Shown: positions 1 through 20,233 of the stretch, one piece after another
How positions within the stretch are numbered: position 1 is the first letter of the stretch
Layout: each line of letters starts with the position of its first letter
Assembly: GCF_021134715.1 (NCBI RefSeq)
Contig: NC_060024.1
Coordinates: 9,486,001-9,550,000 of the forward strand
Length of the DNA: 64,000 nucleotides
Source: Daphnia pulex
Lineage: Eukaryota; Arthropoda; Branchiopoda; Diplostraca; Daphniidae
Direction: 5' to 3'
Translations under genes and position numbers: made by a program
The notes under the pieces: generated by a model
What the model saw: the letters and a program-made list of their open reading frames with translations, nothing else
Database searches by the model: none
What the model was told of the DNA's origin: nothing

Positions 1-1
1 G

Positions 2-993
2 ATTCGCGAGCAGGAGCGCTACATGCCCATTCGCAGTTTGTATTTTGGCAATGAAGAGAGCAAAAGCGGCAACAGTTTCCTCACGCATATCGGTAAGTCA
101 ATTAAAAATGAACCGTTCCGACTCGCGACAAAGAATTTTCTTCTATAAGGAATTGGTCTAGTTTCTCTCTTATATCTCGTAATCGCCCGGGCTATTTTAT
201 TTATAAACCAATCTAGAAAAAAACAAAATTAATAACCAGTGACAGATTTATCACGTTTGCCCTGCGGTCTTCCCTTCTCTCTGTTGTATAATAATAGATG
301 ATCGATTATCTGGGACTGGTGACAATTCGGCGACACTGCGGTCAAATCACGCAGTGTAGCAGCACAGCTCTACGTTTCGGCGCAGGCTCGTAGCTACTAC
401 TGTTATAGCATAATTAAAAAAGAAGAGATTTGAAATCGTGCCAGAAAATGTGCGTCTGTTTTGTTTGGAAATATTGGCGAGCCCGTGATAAAAGTACCTT
501 TGCTTGCTATCTCAACACGACATTTCACGCTGGAATGAATGTCTTCAAATGCCGGTTGGGGAGGCTTTGCGAGTGGGTGGGTGGGTGGGTCCCCCTAGTT
601 GGCAAACGCCTCCTTTTGCATTCGTCGATTGCACAAGAGAGAAAATCCTGGTTCGGGAATTGAGCTGCTCTCGGGTTCTCTACTACCACGAGGTTCATTT
701 ATAGAATCCCGACATGTTAAAGACGGGATTTTACGACACAGCCTCTGCAACCGCAGACGATAAATATGACTAATTTATTTCCTTGTTTTTGTTTACGTCA
801 TCGTGTTGCAGATCGTTCACGTCGTTTGCGCTCACCGGGAGTGATCCATCATAGCAGTAAGAACGGACAGTCCAGCAGCTCGTCGTCAAGCGCCAGCAAG
901 GACGGCAGTAGCAGTAGTCGTCCCGAAGCTGCCGGCAACAACTCCCGATTCTCTTTCCTTAAGGGCAAAGGTTTCAAAGGAATTTTCCAATAA
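2..993 (+). CDS. 3' end of an unrecognised gene (last two exons)
   Basis: Two exons fit one reading frame. The first runs from the window edge to about position 92 and ends in a GTAAGT donor. The last exon begins at 813 after a GTTGCAG acceptor and stops at 991-993. The joined tail reads IREQERYMPIRSLYFG and then a Ser-rich stretch (about 14 serines in 25 residues), ending in GKGFKGIFQ. The 720-bp intron is much longer than most in this window. The 5' part lies outside the window. I recognise no domain; the basic, Ser-rich tail looks disordered. The splice sites and frame are seen directly, and the function is unknown. Confidence 0.55.
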
Positions 994-2117
994 AATCACG
1001 GCCGCAAAATAAAACGAAAGTTACACAAGTTTCACTCATGTCATTTGGTTGCAATATTTCACTGTCATTTTACTTTGCCACTTTACAATGTCCTCCCACA
1101 CCATTATTTTTAGCTGATGCCTCAATGTGATCTGATGTTGATAAATGTATCGACTTTTTAAAAAATTTGCTGCACAACATATAATACTGATTTCGTCGTC
1201 TTTACACGAACAAGAATGAGTGTGAGTTTCACAAGAATAAAATATAAATATCGAACACTTTTTTATTATGTAATTTCAATTTCGGATTCGAGAAGTAGAA
1301 AGAGAAACTATATGAATACTTTAATTAGCCGAACTTTGCCGAATTGATGAAATAGTATCTGTATGATGACTACTAGGATACGTTAACTTCCGCGTCTTTT
1401 GAAACTCAATTGAATGTGAGCCCCTTATTAGTTAAAAGAAAATGAGATCGAATTTCTTTTTCTGAAATCACATAACTTGTGAAGAAAAACGTAGTTGGAT
1501 CGTTGCCTACATAAATTCTCTAATTATCATAACAGTTTTAAAGCTTAGTTTTCACAGATAAAAAGTACTACAACTTCCACTTAGTAACCTAAATCATAAT
1601 AAACTGTATTTCGTAACTGGTGGTCGTTACCCAGAATTATCGAAATTCAACCGGAAATCCCTTTCCTATTATCGTTTGAATTATTCCGAGGAAAATGTGG
1701 ATGTACGTGTCATCAACAGTAATGAATTTTAACCCACGGCTGATGAAGAGATCAAGAGAAGTGTAATCAGAATCCATTTTCAAAACCTAACCAATGTATA
1801 AAAGTACTTTTTTAAGATAATGTGGTAAAAGAAAAAAGAGAATTATTATTGATTTTGTAGCTTCCCACAGCAGTCACATTTTGAATGTTTACGTGTGTTT
1901 AGGGATAACGTAACATGGGAGGAGGAAGAGAAGGGCGGCAACGTGGACGAGACTTATTTTTATAAGTGTGGCAACGTTCGTCTTCCGACTTGTCCAACAA
2001 GAAATTTCTAGCCTTTTCCCTCATCCCTGCCGCTTGCTGAAGGACTGCATTGCCCCAAGTCCACCATCTTTCTCTTCTCTAAAGCATTTTCTACAGATCG
2101 GACGTTCTTTGCAGTGC
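994..2117. other. intergenic region, 3' end of upstream gene and uS11m promoter side
   Basis: No convincing coding exon is visible. AATAAA-type signals occur just after the upstream stop. The stretch is AT-rich to about 1,900 and then becomes more GC-rich before the uS11m start, as expected of a promoter and 5' UTR. A frame that is open from 1968 has no ATG until 2118. Confidence 0.5.
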
Positions 2118-3892
2118 ATGGCGCTTAAAAATTTAGCTCGGCGAGCGTTTTGGTCGCTGTCGAGCTCTTTTTCACGCCATTCAAGTGGGCTCGACGCGAG
2201 GATCATTTCTAACCGTATCTCGGTGAATTGGCTTTCTTCGCAGTCAGATAAATGGTGGCCGAAAAATCAGCTCAATCTCGATAATGGAACAAGCACGGTG
2301 GACCACGCCCGACGCCATTTCCAGACCTGTGCAACTCGTCTCAAGAAAGGTGACCTTTCTCGCGCACAAATGGTTGCTTCCATGCCTAAACTGGACGAAG
2401 GAACGCAGGGCGAAAAGCTGTTCGACGTGCCCTATGACGAGTAAGCATACGACATTAATTTTTCGCCATTTTTTTTGTGCGTTTTTCGGTTATTAGTAGT
2501 TATATGGCGTATTACATTATGAGGTTTTGCTTTCAGTTAACCTGTATCTTGTAGCTTGTTTTTTTTTGCTATCAGGAAGCCATCAGTACCCATTCTAATA
2601 TAATATGAAATATCTCTTCGATTACAGTAAAATCTTCCTTTTCTTATAAGTAATGTACTAGAATTGTTACACATAATTACTGCCAAGAAAATAAATCCTC
2701 TAGTTTAGCTTTACATGTGTCTGATCAACATTAGGTATTGACTTATTTTCTTTAATAATTTAGATGATTTTTTCATCAAAGACAGACAAACCAATTTCCT
2801 GATGAAGGAACACCCAATCGGCTATTTGATGGGATTCGATTTGCAGACCTTCCCATCTGTGACATAAATGCAACCCCCAACAATACAATCATGACACTTT
2901 CTAACAGTGCTGGTAAGAGTTTTAATACAGATCATTCAAATAGGAATTTATGCTTTAATTTTTGCCTTCTTCCCTTTATAGGTTGTGTAAAGATAATTCA
3001 TAGTTGTGGCAGAGAAGGCTTCAAAAACACACGTGAAGGGACTAACATAGCTGCACAAGCAACAGGCATTACTCTTGCTACGGTACGATCATACTTTTTT
3101 AGTAAAAAAAATGGTGAACTTAATTAATTCTTAAAAAATTTACAGAGAGGTATTGGCATTGGGATGAAAACTGTCCGTGTAACTGTTGCTGGGCTTGGTC
3201 CAGGAAGAATGGTAAGTTCGAATTATCAACACAATTTTTTCCTCCTTCCTTAAATGCGACTTTGGTTATTCAATGTCAGTAAAATGTAAGAATATGCCTA
3301 AAAATGCTTCTTTGCATTGATTTTCTTAACCAACAAAACTTGCTTGTGTGACCATGTATACATGGTATTTCAAATAATTGGTATGTGCATTCAGTGTAAA
3401 CATTAAAATTTATTGACAGTCAACTAGCCAATTTACTACATTATAATTGTTTTCATTTAATTTTCATCACTAAAAGTTGAAATTTGATGGGAGACTATTG
3501 TTTGGAGTGAGTTTTTAATATTTTAAAATTATTATGAAATCAGATACCCTTTTGTTAATTTTTGCTTTGTTAATCAAAGCAACACCTGTCTGTGCTAATA
3601 GTGCTGTGATTATACAATTACAATAGCGGATTTAATTCTTAAACATCGAGTAATTTCAAACAAAATAATTTCAAGTTATTTAAATCAATATTTCTTGTGT
3701 GCTTTAAAAATTTATTTTATGGAGTTCTTAAAGTTGATTTAATGCAAATTCAATTAATAACTTTATGTAATTCAATCCCAGGCTGCCATCAAAGGATTAA
3801 CAATGGGAGGCATGAATGTGGTATCCATCACCGACAAAACACCGGTACCTTGGGTCGCGCATCCTCGCCCCAAGAAACGGAGAAAGCTGTAA
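2118..3892 (+). CDS. MRPS11: mitochondrial small-subunit ribosomal protein uS11m
   Basis: Five exons join cleanly: 2118-2440, 2782-2912, 2982-3082, 3146-3211 and 3782-3892. They total 732 nt, or 243 residues. The C-terminal part is a typical uS11 domain with NNTIMTLSNSAG, GFKNTREGTNIAAQA, TVRVTVAGLGPGR and a basic end, PRPKKRRKL. uS11 binds the platform of the small ribosomal subunit near the mRNA exit. The N-terminal 80-90 residues are Arg/Ser-rich with few acids (MALKNLARRAFWSLSSSF), which fits a mitochondrial targeting presequence and separates it from cytosolic uS11. I chose the ATG at 2118 because the frame upstream has no ATG. The last intron, about 570 bp, is the longest. Confidence 0.93.
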
Positions 3893-5026
3893 GCTCAACA
3901 TTTATCCACATTGCCAACATCTTACTTAATTGTCCTCAGACCACATCTTACTTGCTAAGGGACATTTTTGCTTAAATGATGGCCGTCTTTCCTCAACTTG
4001 TTAAAGCGTTTTGTTCTATTTGGCCAATTGGTGCCACGTAAAATTTTGCGCTATGTAATTGACGCATTTTTCGCGTTAGTAATGAACCCGATTCAAGTTC
4101 GATGGATAACATTCTAGCCTTCGAGTTCATTTAATTTGAAATCAAATCTTATTGAGGCTAACTTCCCTCCATACTTCCTTAGTTGCTCTTTAACATCTTT
4201 AGTGTAAATATTTCCCTAGTAACTAGTCATGATGATAAATGTAATGTTCGAAGGCAGAAGGACTTGAATGCGAAGTTGTTAACTTCTGAATACATGTTTC
4301 GTTCAAATAATTTTGAAAGTATGTTTTGTTTGCTTCCGTCATCGCATAGGGATTTTCTCTTATTCTTCTTGCCATCTGAGCAATTAGATTTAGTGTAATT
4401 TAATTATTTTTCCCACTCAAGTTTGCCAACTTTAGTTAGACTTTAGTGAACCGACTGTGCTTTTCGATCGTTGATTTTTTTTCCAGTTACAATTTTTAGA
4501 TTTGATTGTTCGAATATTTTCAAATAAGGCATCGAAAAATTTGGTTAGATTTCTACCCGTTTGGCAACAGAGGAAACGGAACAAAAAAATCTAGTGATAA
4601 TGGCGTCGCAGTCTAAAGCCAACGAAGAGTTTCGCTCCTCACATTGGCCTGTCCGTTAGTCTGTACAGTGGTTACTGCACACGTGCCATGCAAACACTAG
4701 TGAGCCATTGATTATTAAGAATCGTTTTGTCGATTCATTTGTGTTAATTAACTCGAGTTAGTGGAAAGAAACGCTTTTTCGTCTCCACTTTTGTCTGGTA
4801 CTCAAGTCTCGTTGAGCAGCAGCTGCCCCAAAATGGCCGCCCTATAGAGGCACAGGCCAGGCGTGTACCTCAGTAGCTTTCGAGTTGAGTCTGAACTACT
4901 GTTTGTTTCTGAGGCCTTTAACACATTTTGCTAAACATTTTTGTTTCCCTCGTCTTGCTCTGCTTATTCATCGTGTTGTTGGTGAAGAATTTCAACGGTG
5001 AAGTCATTTAACTGCCGATTTGGAAA
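3893..5026. other. intergenic region between uS11m and Chd1
   Basis: No exon is supported here. It should contain the uS11m 3' UTR and the Chd1 promoter and 5' UTR. The part after about 4,560 is richer in GC and in short C/G-containing motifs than the flanks, which suits a TATA-less housekeeping promoter. The exact start site cannot be read from sequence alone. Confidence 0.45.
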
Positions 5027-12975
<7,949 letters not shown>

Positions 12976-13382
12976 ACATCTTTTGCGCAAGTGTACTTGT
13001 TGTCCCTCTCTTTCTCATCCGTTCCTCTTTTAGCAGTTAATGAGCTAATCTCATCGACTCTCATGGGGATTCGAAATTGCCTTTTGGTTTCAGGATGCGC
13101 GATATAAAGTCACGAATAATAGAAATCCTATTTGTATTGGACCGTATCACGCACTATAAATGTTTTGGGATGTGCTTTCAATTGGCTGCCAACACCACGT
13201 TTACTATCTTCAAAAATTATGTTTTTTTTTGTCACTTTTGGAAATTTTTTTTAAACGTCGGACATATTATGTGTGTGTCATGTACCGTGTTTCCTTTTTG
13301 TACCTTGTAGGAAAAGGAAAAGATAACAGAGTTGTGCTCGTTTGAAGTTACGGTCGCGCCCCACTTATACATTGTAAAGAAA

Positions 13383-13388
13383 AATAAA
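13383..13388 (+). terminator. poly(A) signal AATAAA of Chd1
   Basis: A canonical AATAAA lies about 408 bp after the Chd1 stop. A second copy is at 13518-13523. Either could serve the Chd1 transcript. The region 12,976-13,791 between the convergent Chd1 and RSU1 genes otherwise shows only 3' UTR-like AT-rich sequence. Confidence 0.5.
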
Positions 13389-13791
13389 TGTTTTATGGAC
13401 ATGCCTGTACATAAAGAAGAACGAATACATTTTGTGTTGTTAAAAATGGGCTGGTTGATTGCTTTATTTATTTCTCCTACTACTTCGTTAAATTCAACAC
13501 CCAATGTATGCATGTTCAATAAATCTGCGCTAGTAGAAGAACAACGGACGAGAAAACGCGAAAAAAGTTGGAAGACAACGTTAGTTCGTAAAGAAAAAAT
13601 ATTACATGATTAGAAGAAATGTCCATTCAAAGAACGGAAGGCAGCAGTTGGCACATTTGATAACAAGGCGAAGAATGTAATGATTAATTTGGATTATCTG
13701 TTCTGAAAATCAATGTTCGGTTTGAACAAGAAAATCAGAAAATTGATGAAACAGAGCCATAGAAGCTATACTACTGAAAAAATTCCATGAA

Positions 13792-15504
13792 TTATGGTTT
13801 AGGTTTGGAGCTCTTCTTTGTTCTCTCTGTGAGTCGGGCAGGGGCGGGAGCATTGGCCGAAATATGACGTCCGTAGACACTGAAAAAAAGAATGAAATTA
13901 ATACAGAATAAAAACAGTAATTTTAGGGTTACGTTCAGCACCACAAGCATTCAAACGGCAAGTCAGTTTGGTTTGTGCGGCACTAAAGTTCTTTGTGATT
14001 CACGAGGACGAATGACAAACAAATATAAACGAGCATTATAAATCGCTCTAGCCACTATTTCATATCTCTCAAATTATCAGAATGGGCAGCGATTGACTAA
14101 AATATAAAAAAATGAAAGCAAGCTTTTTTTTGCATGTTTTAAAAATCTCTAGTGCAGGCAGTTAGAGATAAGAAGTGTAGTATAAAATAATGCCTTCAAC
14201 AAGAAGTTCTTCGTTTCTTAATCGATTGAAACGCTTCGGTCTCGCTTTTCTGAAACGCGATTCGGGGCTTGAGTCACAGCGTGCCGACCATGAACACTAA
14301 AAACCCCAATAGTAAAACGTTCAATGTTGCATCACAGATGGATTTTGAACCAAGATCAACAGCTGGGTAACAACCAGCAACATAGTACAAGCCGAAAATC
14401 GTTTTCTCAAAACTACCACTTAAAATTGAATGTTTAATTACTAGTACTCACAATTTATACGTTTCTGATCGAAGATAATCAATTACGTGAGATAGACCAA
14501 CTTGCAACTGATCTGCAATTGGTGCCACCCATGGATTGTTTTCCATTCTAATCACGGATTTGTTACTGGTGAGATCCAAGTTACCTATAAACAAATATAA
14601 AGTTAACTGGGGATTCTTTTGTTGTTGTCGTTCTTTTTACAGTATTAAATTTCAAACCTAATTCAGGGGGCAAAACTGACAACCGATTGCCTTGAATATG
14701 CAATTCTCTCAGCCTGGCCAATTCACCAATTTCTTTAGGGAGCTCAACTAAATCATTATCTCGAAGAACAAGCTGCAGAATTATAAAAATGTGTAAATTA
14801 ATTACAAGAGATTATTTACTTTGCTTTGCAATACTAACAATTTGAAGATTTTTCAGATGGCCAATCTCGGGTGGGATTCGTTCAAAATCATTATCACCCA
14901 AGTACAGGGCTCTGAGTGTTTCTATTTTAAAAAACAAGCAATAAATTAGAAATACAAAGTTTGATTTTCCAAAATGAATTTAAAAAATACCAATCATAAA
15001 GAAGTTGCCAGGTAAACTACTTTCATTCAAGTTGTTGTAAGTTAAATCTAAAACCTCTAGTACAGGAAAGGCTCCAAACCCTCGAGGAAGAGCGCTCAGC
15101 TTGTTCATTCTATAAATCAATGTCTTTATTTCAAAACAACATCTTCAATAAACAAACGGGTTGAAATATTACCCTAAGTTTAAAATCCGAAGTTTTGGCA
15201 TGGAAGACAAAGATGTTGGGAGTTCTTCAACTTGATTATTAAACAAGTTCAGGATTTCAAGATTTGTCAAGTTGGCCAAAGCTGGGGTTACAACTGATAT
15301 TCTGTTGTGCGTCAGTGTAATCCGGGTCAAGTTGAGCATGGTAACTATAAAATAAGGTTTAGTCAAGTATCACTATAATAAAGAAAACAACGACTTACGG
15401 AGACTCGGTATTTCGTCAAAAGAAGAAATACCCTTGTCCACCAAATCCAGCTCAGGATTCTTGGATTCTTTGGCTTCATCTATGATTTTTCTCACTTTAG
15501 ACAT
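13792..15504 (-). CDS. RSU1: Ras suppressor protein 1 (leucine-rich repeats)
   Basis: RSU1 is a cytoplasmic LRR protein that binds PINCH in the integrin-linked kinase/PINCH/parvin adhesion complex and dampens Ras and JNK signalling. The minus-strand frame starts MSKVRKIIDEAKESKNPELD at 15504 and runs through six short introns. Leucine-rich repeats follow one another, for example LTNLEILNLFNNQVEELP, NLQILVLRDNDLVELPKE and LRELHIQGNRLSVLPPELG. The C-terminus is conserved (VIDYLRSETYKFVYGRH) and ends in a basic RTKKSSKPKP tail. The last exon is 13792-13879. The protein is close to the usual length of about 280 residues. RSU1 runs tail-to-tail with Chd1. Confidence 0.95.
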
Positions 15505-16214
15505 TTTGAATATTATTAACTTTGGCTAGAGATGATAATAATAACTACAAAGTTTTAAGAATGTAGACAATATTGCAAGGTTTGTCAACTTTTTCGATCC
15601 GAGCAATCTAGTGCATTCACACGCCCAAAGCCCCAAACAACAACCAAAAAAGGAGATAAAAGACAGACCAGTGTTTTTGCTAGCAGACGGAAATGGTAAA
15701 ATGCGGAATATGGAAACTTCCCACCAATGAATCAACCGATCTAAAGAAAAAAAAAGAACCGTTATTGGCAAGACAAAAAAAAAAAAAAATAAGTATCGTT
15801 TTGACTTTAGTCTATTTAAGGATTCTAAGCTATTTATATAGTACAAATGCAATATGCATAGTTAAACTTGTAAGTCCATGCGCACGTTGAACTGTTTCAG
15901 ATTCTATCATAATGATTCTCTTCTATGACCTACTTCAATTTTTGTAAATGCTGCTACTCTCTGACTCTGACTACAGTTGTCCTATTTACCTGCTGCTGGT
16001 GGCCACCCATTCCCCTCAAAGACTATTTTTCCTGCCTCCTCCCTTTCTCTTTATTACAAATAACGAAGTAAGTTTCATATTCCGATAGTACCGAATAACA
16101 ACAATTAATAATTTTTTATTTCAGCGGAATAATTCTGAATTGAAGCGCAATAAAAAAATCGCGTTGTTGCGTTTCTTTTGATCTGCGTTAAAAGGAATTG
16201 ACATCAAAATAGAT
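15505..16214. other. intergenic region between RSU1 and tRNA-Tyr
   Basis: This should hold the RSU1 promoter, read leftwards. There are short poly-A/T runs near 15,740-15,790. I see no coding exon and no repeat that I can name. Confidence 0.4.
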
Positions 16215-16315
16215 TCCGTCGGGCCGGAATTGAACCAGCGACCTATGGATAACTTGTTTTTTCACGAATGAAACGAATCTACAGTCCACCGCTCTGCCAA
16301 CTGAGCTACCGACGG
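16215..16315 (-). tRNA. trnY-GUA: tRNA-Tyr (GUA) with a 28-nt intron
   Basis: On the minus strand the 5' acceptor arm CCGTCGG pairs with CCGACGG at the 3' end. The D-arm holds TAGCTCAGTTGGCAGAGC (A box), the anticodon stem is GTGGA/TCCAT, and the T-arm holds GGTTCAATTCC (B box). The anticodon loop CTGTAGA gives GUA. A 28-nt intron (16251-16278) sits after G37, the standard position for eukaryotic tRNA-Tyr, leaving a 73-nt mature tRNA without encoded CCA. All of this is read from the sequence; an intron in tRNA-Tyr is the rule in animals. Confidence 0.96.
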
Positions 16316-16899
16316 GATACACGGACGTTAATATTATCAATGTAATTAGTTGCACATTTTACCGTTTGACCAGACAACGTGTGTTATCTTCTTCTGGCGA
16401 CGAAACGTTTATTCCAACTGAGCTATCTGAAACAAAATAACATTTTAAAATTTATTAGGCAACATAAAGTTTTTTTTTTCTACTTTTTTAGTTTTTCTTG
16501 ATGCGATAACTTTTTTTAAAAGCAATTCTTATGGAGCCCATGCGAAAGGAAGCGAAAGTCCAGTGTCAGTGTCGCGGTGTGTTCCCTCATCAAGTCATCG
16601 GAATTTTTCTTCCACTGGACAGTGTAGAGCTGGTTCCCTACCCATTCAATTTCCGTGTTATTCCAGCAGCAAAGACAAATCTTCCCATCATCAAGTCAAC
16701 CAAGTTCAAGCTAATCACCGTCTCATCAAATGGTCGTTGCCTCCGCCGTCCACGCCGCCAGTTCCTCTTCCGGGAAGGAATGCGATGCCCTAGTAACTAG
16801 TATGAATTTACTTAGTATAAATCTTCGACGTATTATCTACTTCGCTTCCATTTTCTTATTGGCATTTTGAAAATGTTACAGTGGATTGGAGACATTTTG
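16316..16899. other. region upstream of the 3CxxC gene, possible 5' exon
   Basis: Frames are open over 16,510-16,795, one of them Ser/His/Pro-rich (for example SSSHRNFSSTGQCRAG). They could be the 5' exon of the zinc-finger gene that follows. No splice choice I tried joins them to it without a stop codon. A 12-nt match to the tRNA-Tyr A box lies at 16414-16425. Confidence 0.35.
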
Positions 16900-17559
16900 A
16901 CAGAGCGCATTTTGCTGGTTCTTTCACCCGTTTGTAGCCGCACACGGACATCTGTGGACATTGGAACCCACAGAACTTCCTCCGCTATCCGTCGAGTGGC
17001 CGTGGCATTCAACTTCCTTCTCTGCCAAAGTTCGGTTCCAGTGCAAGGTAATTCCATTTTCTTCTAATCTTTTGAACTGGGCGTTTTGTAATCTTGATTA
17101 AAATTGTCGTTATAGTGCACTAGAGGATGGACGTCGATGAAGGGGTAGGTCTCATTTTGGTTCCGATCCGTCGCCAAGGCGACCAGGTCCTGTGTGAAGC
17201 GTTGTTCAAATTATTGGTCAAAAATGTAGCATCTGCAACCAGCCAGACTCGTTCGATGAGGTAATAATTAGTTTCCTCCTCTGTTTTTCGGTCAATTAAT
17301 TTCGTTTGTTTTTATTTAGTCTGAATTTCTGACTCCACTTTGGTACCCTGAAGAAATAGAAAATGCCATTAGGTTTCTGGCTAGCCACGTTTCCACGTCC
17401 TATTACGGTGAGCAAAGAAATGCACAAGATATCTACAATATTGTTCGTATTCGACACAGTCAACCCAGAGAAAAATCTCTGGCGGTTCATCACGATCCCA
17501 TTCGCTGCCAAGCTTGTCTCTATGGATTGTGTGCATCTTTCCCACCATTTAATGTTTGA
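16900..17559 (+). CDS. 3CxxC-type zinc-finger protein, RTP/ZAR1-like (5' end unresolved)
   Basis: This gene appears only when small exons are joined: about 16900-17047, 17116-17144, 17200-17260 and 17320-17559. The joined text holds FQCK, then CTRGWTSMKG, then VVQIIGQKCSICNQ, TPLWYPEEIENAI and STSYYGEQRN, ending near the stop with IRCQACLYGLC. Spaced cysteine pairs, the GWTS motif, the GQKC.IC pair and the YYG end recall the zf-3CxxC domain of receptor-transporting proteins and ZAR1, which act in membrane-protein export or RNA binding. Oddities: the first cysteine pair reads C-x-C instead of CxxC across the splice; one intron is only 55 bp with a poor pyrimidine tract; and the N-terminal exon is not found. 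It could be a live gene or a decaying copy. Confidence 0.5.
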
Positions 17560-17667
17560 CTTGAAATATTGACTGATGACTGTATTGTACAGAACTACAG
17601 ACGTGAATTTCAGTCTTTGCTTGCCTTTTAAAAAAATATACAATTTATTTTATAATAAAATGTTTAA

Positions 17668-20233
17668 TTCATTATTTAAAATCGATTAACAAATTTATTC
17701 CCTGTTCAGAATACACGCGAAGTCGCCTACAATGTTGAACGGGTTGAACCGTGATTTTTAATAAAATTCGCTACTCTTTTTACTTTTCACCAAATTCCAC
17801 GTCTGGCGATCATTTAACTAAAATTGAAGTTGATCATGATAAAAATTGATCAAATTGATCTACTAAAATTGAAAAGATTTCCTTTTCTTTGTGTACAATT
17901 ATAGTGGACGGGTGGGTGAATAGGATGAGGAGTCGCTTGGTGATCGGGGCACCTTGTGATGGGAGTTCAAATCCCCGGGGGAGCATCTTTAGTTGCTTTC
18001 ACACCCACTGACGGCGCCACAGGATGGTTATACGGTGACTAAGGAAGTGATTGAAATCGGAGAGATTGTATGATGTGTTTCCATGTCTCCCCATTCATCT
18101 GAGAATTGTCTGATGCGTTTCCAGGTTCAAAGATGACTGGGTACCGACGTAATGATCTTTAGTCTGCACAACCCTGGCTCGAATGAAAGCGAACACTGTA
18201 CCCCTTTATGGAGGAAGCTAGGAGCCAACACGCGGATAAGACCATCTTCACCTTTTTTTATCACCATGATTCATCAAACGCGACAAGGTCGTCGTGTTAA
18301 TTTTTTAACACCTCATTTGTATAACCAAAACTTAGTACAATTCAAAGAGGAAGAAATAAAATTCGCTGATTGAGTGATTTCGCTCCTCTTCTTAATTAAA
18401 AAAATCAGCTGTTTAGATTAAGAAAATTGGCAACACTACATGATCTAAACAAAAGAATAAAAAAACAATATGGCTGCCGTTAAAACCGTGCGCGCAAACA
18501 TTGTGTCTGGTCTGGAATTCAATTAATCAATTTTCGAATTTGCTTAAAGTGAGTCAGCCCTTATAGTTATGGTGTCCTATGTGAGTATACTTTTGCAATA
18601 ATCTAATAATGCGTGTTAACTGGTACTAATTGATTTTTAACTGTCGCCCAAACCGAAAGACCAGCAAAGACTTACACAACAAAGTGATTCAATGTCTCGT
18701 TCCCAGATCGTTCCTGCTGAGATAATTATCGTCGATTTGCGTATCACTATATAGTTCGAATCACTTTACCACTGCACCAAGTGTTTCGTTTTCTAGCCAT
18801 CTTTTTCTGGGTAACTCGTTTCAGTGTAATACTCTCAACTGGGACCAGCTTCTTTCCTTATTTACATTGCTGTGCCAATCGATCTTCTAGTATATTCTAG
18901 TTTTTCATATTCCTTTTTATAAAACCTGCCAGGAGGTTTGTGTTTTTTAAGACATAAATCAGTTACATCACATCTGACCAAAAATTAGTCATTGATTGTT
19001 GATTGCTACATTACATCCATCTTCTAACTTTATATTACAGTATCAACTGACACATTGTGCTCTATTCAACTGTAGCATGGTTTGAAAATGTAAGCTCTTG
19101 AGGAGGGGGTATACACATAAAGATGTTTTAATTATGGAGCTCAAGCAGCAATGAAAAACAATGCTTAGCTAAAACTGGTTTTAGCGAAGTTTTCAAGCTT
19201 GCTTGTCTTGTTGTTTGAACATTCCTCATTTTATACTTGGGCCACTCTGACAGTTTCTACAACATTTGAATGAAAGAAATGTAATGCGTTTTTTTATGAA
19301 TTATTTTTTATTTTTGTCAATGAGTTGCTTGAGTCAGTGTTTTTCATTAGTATTGTTCGTTGAGTTCGTCGTTAGATTTTTTTCTGTTTTAACTGTTTTT
19401 TTTCCCTTCTCCTTACAGCCAAATTTTTCCGTGGAACTCTCATGCTCAAGCCTCCATAGCCCCACTTGTGACGATGACTCAGTTCCAGTCCCACAAAAAG
19501 GAAAGGCGACTCGACATTTTGGTGAGTGCCCAATTGCCCAGTTTCTTTGCCATTAGTTTAAAATTGTCCTTTCTTTTTATATCTTTTTTATACCTAACTC
19601 TTAACTGCAATAATTTGCTATCTTATCCGCTCTGTAAAGCTGTCTTCCTCTTTGAATTGTACTAAGTTTTGGTTTATACAAATGAGGTGTTAAAAAATTA
19701 ACACGACGACCTTGTCGCGTTTGATGAATCATGGTAATAAAAAAAGGTGAAAATGGTCTTATCGGTTAGCCGCCAATCGGTACCGATAATCGTGTTGGCT
19801 CCTAGCTTCCTCCATAAAGGGGTACAGCGTTCGCTTTCATTCGAGCCAGGGTTGTGCAGACTAAAGATCATTACGTCGGTACCCAGTCATCTTTGAACCT
19901 GGAAACGCATCAGACAATTCTCAGATGAATGGGGAGACATGGAAACACATCATACAATCTCTCCGATTTCAATCACTTCCTTAGTCACCGTATAACCATC
20001 CTGTGGCGCCGTCAGTGGGTGTGAAAGCAACTAAAGATGCTCCCCCGGGGATTTGAACTCCCATCACAAGGTGCCCCGATCACCAAGCGACTCCTCATCC
20101 TATTCACCCACCCGTCCACTATAATTGTACACAAAGAAAAGGACATATTTTCAATTTTAGTAGATCAATTTTATCAATTTTTATCATGATCAACTTCAAT
20201 TTTAGTAAATGATCGCCAGGCGTGGAATCTGGT
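17668..20233. mobile_element. composite element with about 590-bp inverted arms
   Basis: The left arm (about 17789-18354) reappears as its reverse complement at about 19643-20233. The match is long and near-identical, with a few small differences (for example the spacer after TAGTAGATCAATTTT). The left arm extends a further 120 bp outwards to about 17668, a part that is present in a third copy at 28362-28618. About 1.3 kb of unrelated AT-rich DNA lies between the arms. No transposase is recognisable. The arms carry a tRNA-like box. The structure suggests a fold-back-type element, or two head-to-head copies of one short interspersed element. Confidence 0.65.
17908..17985 (+). repeat. tRNA-like (SINE-type) promoter motif in the left arm
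   Basis: The sequence GAGTTCAAATCCCC at about 17967 matches the pol III B box in 9 of 11 core positions. A weaker A-box-like GTCGCTTGGTGATCGG lies about 30 bp upstream. The T-stem pairs poorly, so this is not a working tRNA. It fits the head of a tRNA-derived SINE. The same motif lies in inverse orientation in the right arm near 20045. Confidence 0.4.

Noticed and set aside
1968-2444. An open frame from 1968 as the full start of uS11m
   Set aside because: The frame opens with GTG, and no ATG occurs before 2118. The protein from 2118 already has a good mitochondrial presequence.
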